Assembly (NCBI GenBank): GCA_023301395.1
Contig: JALZUY010000219.1
Coordinates: 1 to 7,267, forward strand
DNA: 7,267 nucleotides
Source: Nonlabens sp.
GTDB lineage: Bacteria > Bacteroidota > Bacteroidia > Flavobacteriales > Flavobacteriaceae
Direction of reading: 5' to 3'
In this document: positions 5,955 to 7,267 of the stretch, piece after piece
Layout of the letters: the number at the start of each line of letters is the position of its first letter
How positions within the stretch are numbered: the stretch's first letter is position 1
Position numbers and translations under genes: made by a program
Notes under the pieces: model-generated
Told to the model about the DNA's origin: nothing
The model's database searches: none
The model's input: the letters and a program-made list of their open reading frames with translations, nothing else

Positions 5955-6476
5955 ATGAAAAAATTAATTTACATAACAACCTTTTTACTTACTAGTGGAA
6001 TGGTTATGGCACAAAATTACGGTGCACTTGATAATCTTAAAAACACATCTGAAACGGTTGTTACTAGCGAGATGTTTAGCCTTATTGCAAACATAGAAAT
6101 CGATAGTGATGATAAAGAGTTCAATGAGATAAAAAGTATCATTGATAACCTTACAGAACTACGTGTTTATTCTACAGACAACCCTACAAGTGCAGCAACT
6201 TTAAACTCGTTTGCTACTAAGTATATCTCTAGTAATAATTTAGTGAAATTAATGCATGTTAAGGAAGATGGACAAATGTTTACATTCCACATGCGCAAAG
6301 GTAGTTCTGACAAGAAAGTGCGTAATCTAGTAATGCTTATAAATGATACAGATGGTGATGATAAAGACACGGTATTCTTAATCATATCTGGAGATATAGA
6401 TTTAAAGCAAATCTCTAAGCTTACTAAAATGCTTAACGTTCCAGGGCAAAAGCAAATCGAGGACGCTACTAACTAG
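5955..6476 (+). CDS. Secreted DUF4252 domain protein
   Basis: A 173-residue exported protein with a Sec signal peptide (KK, hydrophobic core, VMA before a probable cut after A19). The rest matches my recollection of DUF4252, a domain of unknown function found in Bacteroidota next to ECF sigma genes: SEMFSLIANIEIDSDDKEF (about 38-57), then LTELRVYSTDN, a YISSNNLVKLMHVKEDGQM stretch and a C-terminal VFLIISGDIDLKQISKL segment (about 141-157). Mature protein is expected in the periplasm, where it could act on or report to the membrane anti-sigma factor, though nothing in the sequence proves it. It starts 35 bases after the preceding gene and belongs to the same operon. No cysteine or catalytic motif is evident. 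Confidence 0.8.
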   Translation: MKKLIYITTFLLTSGMVMAQNYGALDNLKNTSETVVTSEMFSLIANIEIDSDDKEFNEIKSIIDNLTELRVYSTDNPTSAATLNSFATKYISSNNLVKLMHVKEDGQMFTFHMRKGSSDKKVRNLVMLINDTDGDDKDTVFLIISGDIDLKQISKLTKMLNVPGQKQIEDATN

Positions 6477-6496
6477 TTCTTGAAATTAAACAGTAA

Positions 6497-6521
6497 ACCA
6501 GGTGTTTAACCATCACCTGGT
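6497..6521 (+). terminator. Hairpin between the two DUF4252 genes
   Basis: ACCAGGTG (6497-6504) pairs perfectly with CACCTGGT (6514-6521) over eight bases with a nine-base loop, in the 74-base gap between the two DUF4252 genes. It is followed by CTTATTAT, a poor U-tract, so it may be a weak or partial terminator, or an mRNA-stabilising element that sets the ratio of the two products. No separate promoter for the downstream gene is visible after it. Confidence 0.45.
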
Positions 6522-6550
6522 CTTATTATAAACCATTAAAACTTGCAATT

Positions 6551-7189
6551 ATGAATAATCTAATCGTACGCTTAGCAGCCATAGGAATCACTATGATCCT
6601 TTTATTAACCTCATGTAATTCAGATCCTAGTTTACAACAATACTTTGTGGACAGTCAAGAGAAAGAAGGTTTTGTAACTACTACTATTCCTAAATCTATT
6701 CTAGGAATGGATGTAACAGGTATGAGTGCTCAATCTCAAGAAGCTTATAATTCAATTGATAAAGTAAACATGCTTTATTATCCAATAAATGAACAAAACA
6801 CTGCAGCTTTTGAAAAAGAAAATGTACAACTTCAGGCAATTTTAAAGGGTGATAGTTTTAAAACTTTAATGTCTCATAAGTCAGACGGCATGAATATGAA
6901 AGTTCTTTATGATGGTTCTAGTAAAACAATCGATGAAATGATTGTTTATGGATCTTCTCCAGAAATGGGATTAGGTGTCGCAAGAGTTTTAGGAGATGAC
7001 ATGAAACTGGGTGCTATCATGAAAATGATGGAAGAGATGAAAGGTGCAGACATGGATGAGTCTGGTGTGATGGATATTCTAAAAGGTTTAGGAATTGATA
7101 CTAATGATAAAGGAGAGATTGATGAAGATGCTATTAAAGAAATTATGGCTTCAAAAGGAATCGATACGACAAATATTGATTTTGACTAG
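6551..7189 (+). CDS. DUF4252 domain lipoprotein
   Basis: A 212-residue lipoprotein: signal with lipobox LTSC and lipidated C22, followed by NSDPS. The body resembles DUF4252, like the gene before it: YFVDSQEKEGFVTTTIPKS (31-49), a KVNMLYYPINEQN segment (71-83), LMSHKSDGMNMKVLYDGSS and MIVYGSSPEMGLGVARVLGDDM (130-151). It differs from its neighbour by lipidation and a Met- and acid-rich C-terminal extension (about 155-212) with an EF-hand-like but degenerate loop at 183-194 (D183, N185, G188, I190, but alanine at the last position). It is expected in the outer or inner membrane facing the periplasm. As the last gene of the ECF operon it may be an effector or sensor with the other DUF4252 protein. 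Its last 47 bases overlap an antisense gene remnant. Confidence 0.8.
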   Translation: MNNLIVRLAAIGITMILLLTSCNSDPSLQQYFVDSQEKEGFVTTTIPKSILGMDVTGMSAQSQEAYNSIDKVNMLYYPINEQNTAAFEKENVQLQAILKGDSFKTLMSHKSDGMNMKVLYDGSSKTIDEMIVYGSSPEMGLGVARVLGDDMKLGAIMKMMEEMKGADMDESGVMDILKGLGIDTNDKGEIDEDAIKEIMASKGIDTTNIDFD

Positions 7190-7267
7190 TTAAATCAAAC
7201 ATTGCAAAACCATCTGAATCATCATCACAGGCACCAAAATCTGTCAAAGGCCCTGCTGTAGCAGGTA
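7143..7267 (-). pseudogene. Truncated end of a gliding-motility/T9SS-type repeat protein
   Basis: Reading the minus strand from the window edge, an open frame of about 41 codons encodes PATAGPLTDFGACDDDSDG, then FAMFDLTSQ, and stops at a TAA (7145-7143). The CDD-x-DG-F-x-x-FDLT pattern is typical of repeats in large secreted proteins of flavobacteria that carry a gliding-motility-associated C-terminal domain. Such repeats normally continue for many tens of residues and end in a sorting domain. Here the homology stops after FDLTSQ, at the stop codon of the convergent DUF4252 gene, and the last 14 or so codons are simply antisense of that gene. The fragment therefore looks truncated by a rearrangement. 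The upstream part lies outside the window, so a surviving larger protein cannot be excluded. Confidence 0.6.

Noticed and set aside
6167..6385. 72-codon open frame on the minus strand
   Set aside because: Antisense to the first DUF4252 gene and without features of its own.
7252..7265. CCTGCTGTAGCAGG hairpin as terminator of the ECF operon
   Set aside because: It has a two- to four-base loop, no following T-run within the window, and falls within the reading frame of the gliding-motility-type fragment.
1..7267. tRNA, rRNA, CRISPR array, insertion sequence or integrase
   Set aside because: No cloverleaf-like segments, regular spaced repeats, transposase-like proteins or terminal inverted repeats were seen.

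Overview
The window looks like chromosomal DNA of a marine-type Flavobacteriaceae (Bacteroidota). Reasons: it is AT-rich, starts lack Shine-Dalgarno sequences, promoter-like TAnnTTTG boxes occur, several proteins have flavobacterial architectures (S41 lipoprotein, RDD protein with a characteristic N-terminus, DUF4252 pair, a gliding-motility/T9SS-type repeat), and there is a GCTTTCGCGAAAGC palindrome of a kind I recall as scattered through such genomes. Genus cannot be assigned.

Left part (1-4683, all minus strand, so read right to left): an S41-family peptidase lipoprotein, an RDD membrane protein one base behind it (TTG start), a TetR/AcrR regulator (GTG start), an SDR oxidoreductase, and a short amine-oxidase-type flavoprotein. 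Two closely related palindromes, one in front of the tetR gene and one in front of the SDR gene, mark a small TetR regulon in which the regulator probably controls itself and the SDR. A hairpin with a T-run lies between the SDR and the flavoenzyme. A possible 25-residue membrane micropeptide lies downstream of the flavoenzyme.

Middle (4684-4945): a 262-base divergent intergenic region carrying the flavobacterial palindrome, a TAnnTTTG box facing the peptidase and, facing right, a clear ECF-type promoter (TGTAAC-N16-CGTC).

Right part (4946-7189, plus strand): an ECF sigma factor, a single-span membrane protein overlapping it by 4 bases (likely anti-sigma factor), a secreted DUF4252 protein and a DUF4252 lipoprotein. 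The promoter suggests the sigma factor transcribes its own operon. The operon type is widespread in Bacteroidota, but to my knowledge its signal and the job of the DUF4252 proteins are unknown; this is the most interesting complete system here.

Right edge (7143-7267): the minus strand encodes the end of a repeat typical of large secreted gliding-motility/T9SS proteins. It breaks off within the repeat and runs antisense into the last DUF4252 gene, so it looks like a truncated gene remnant at a rearrangement junction.
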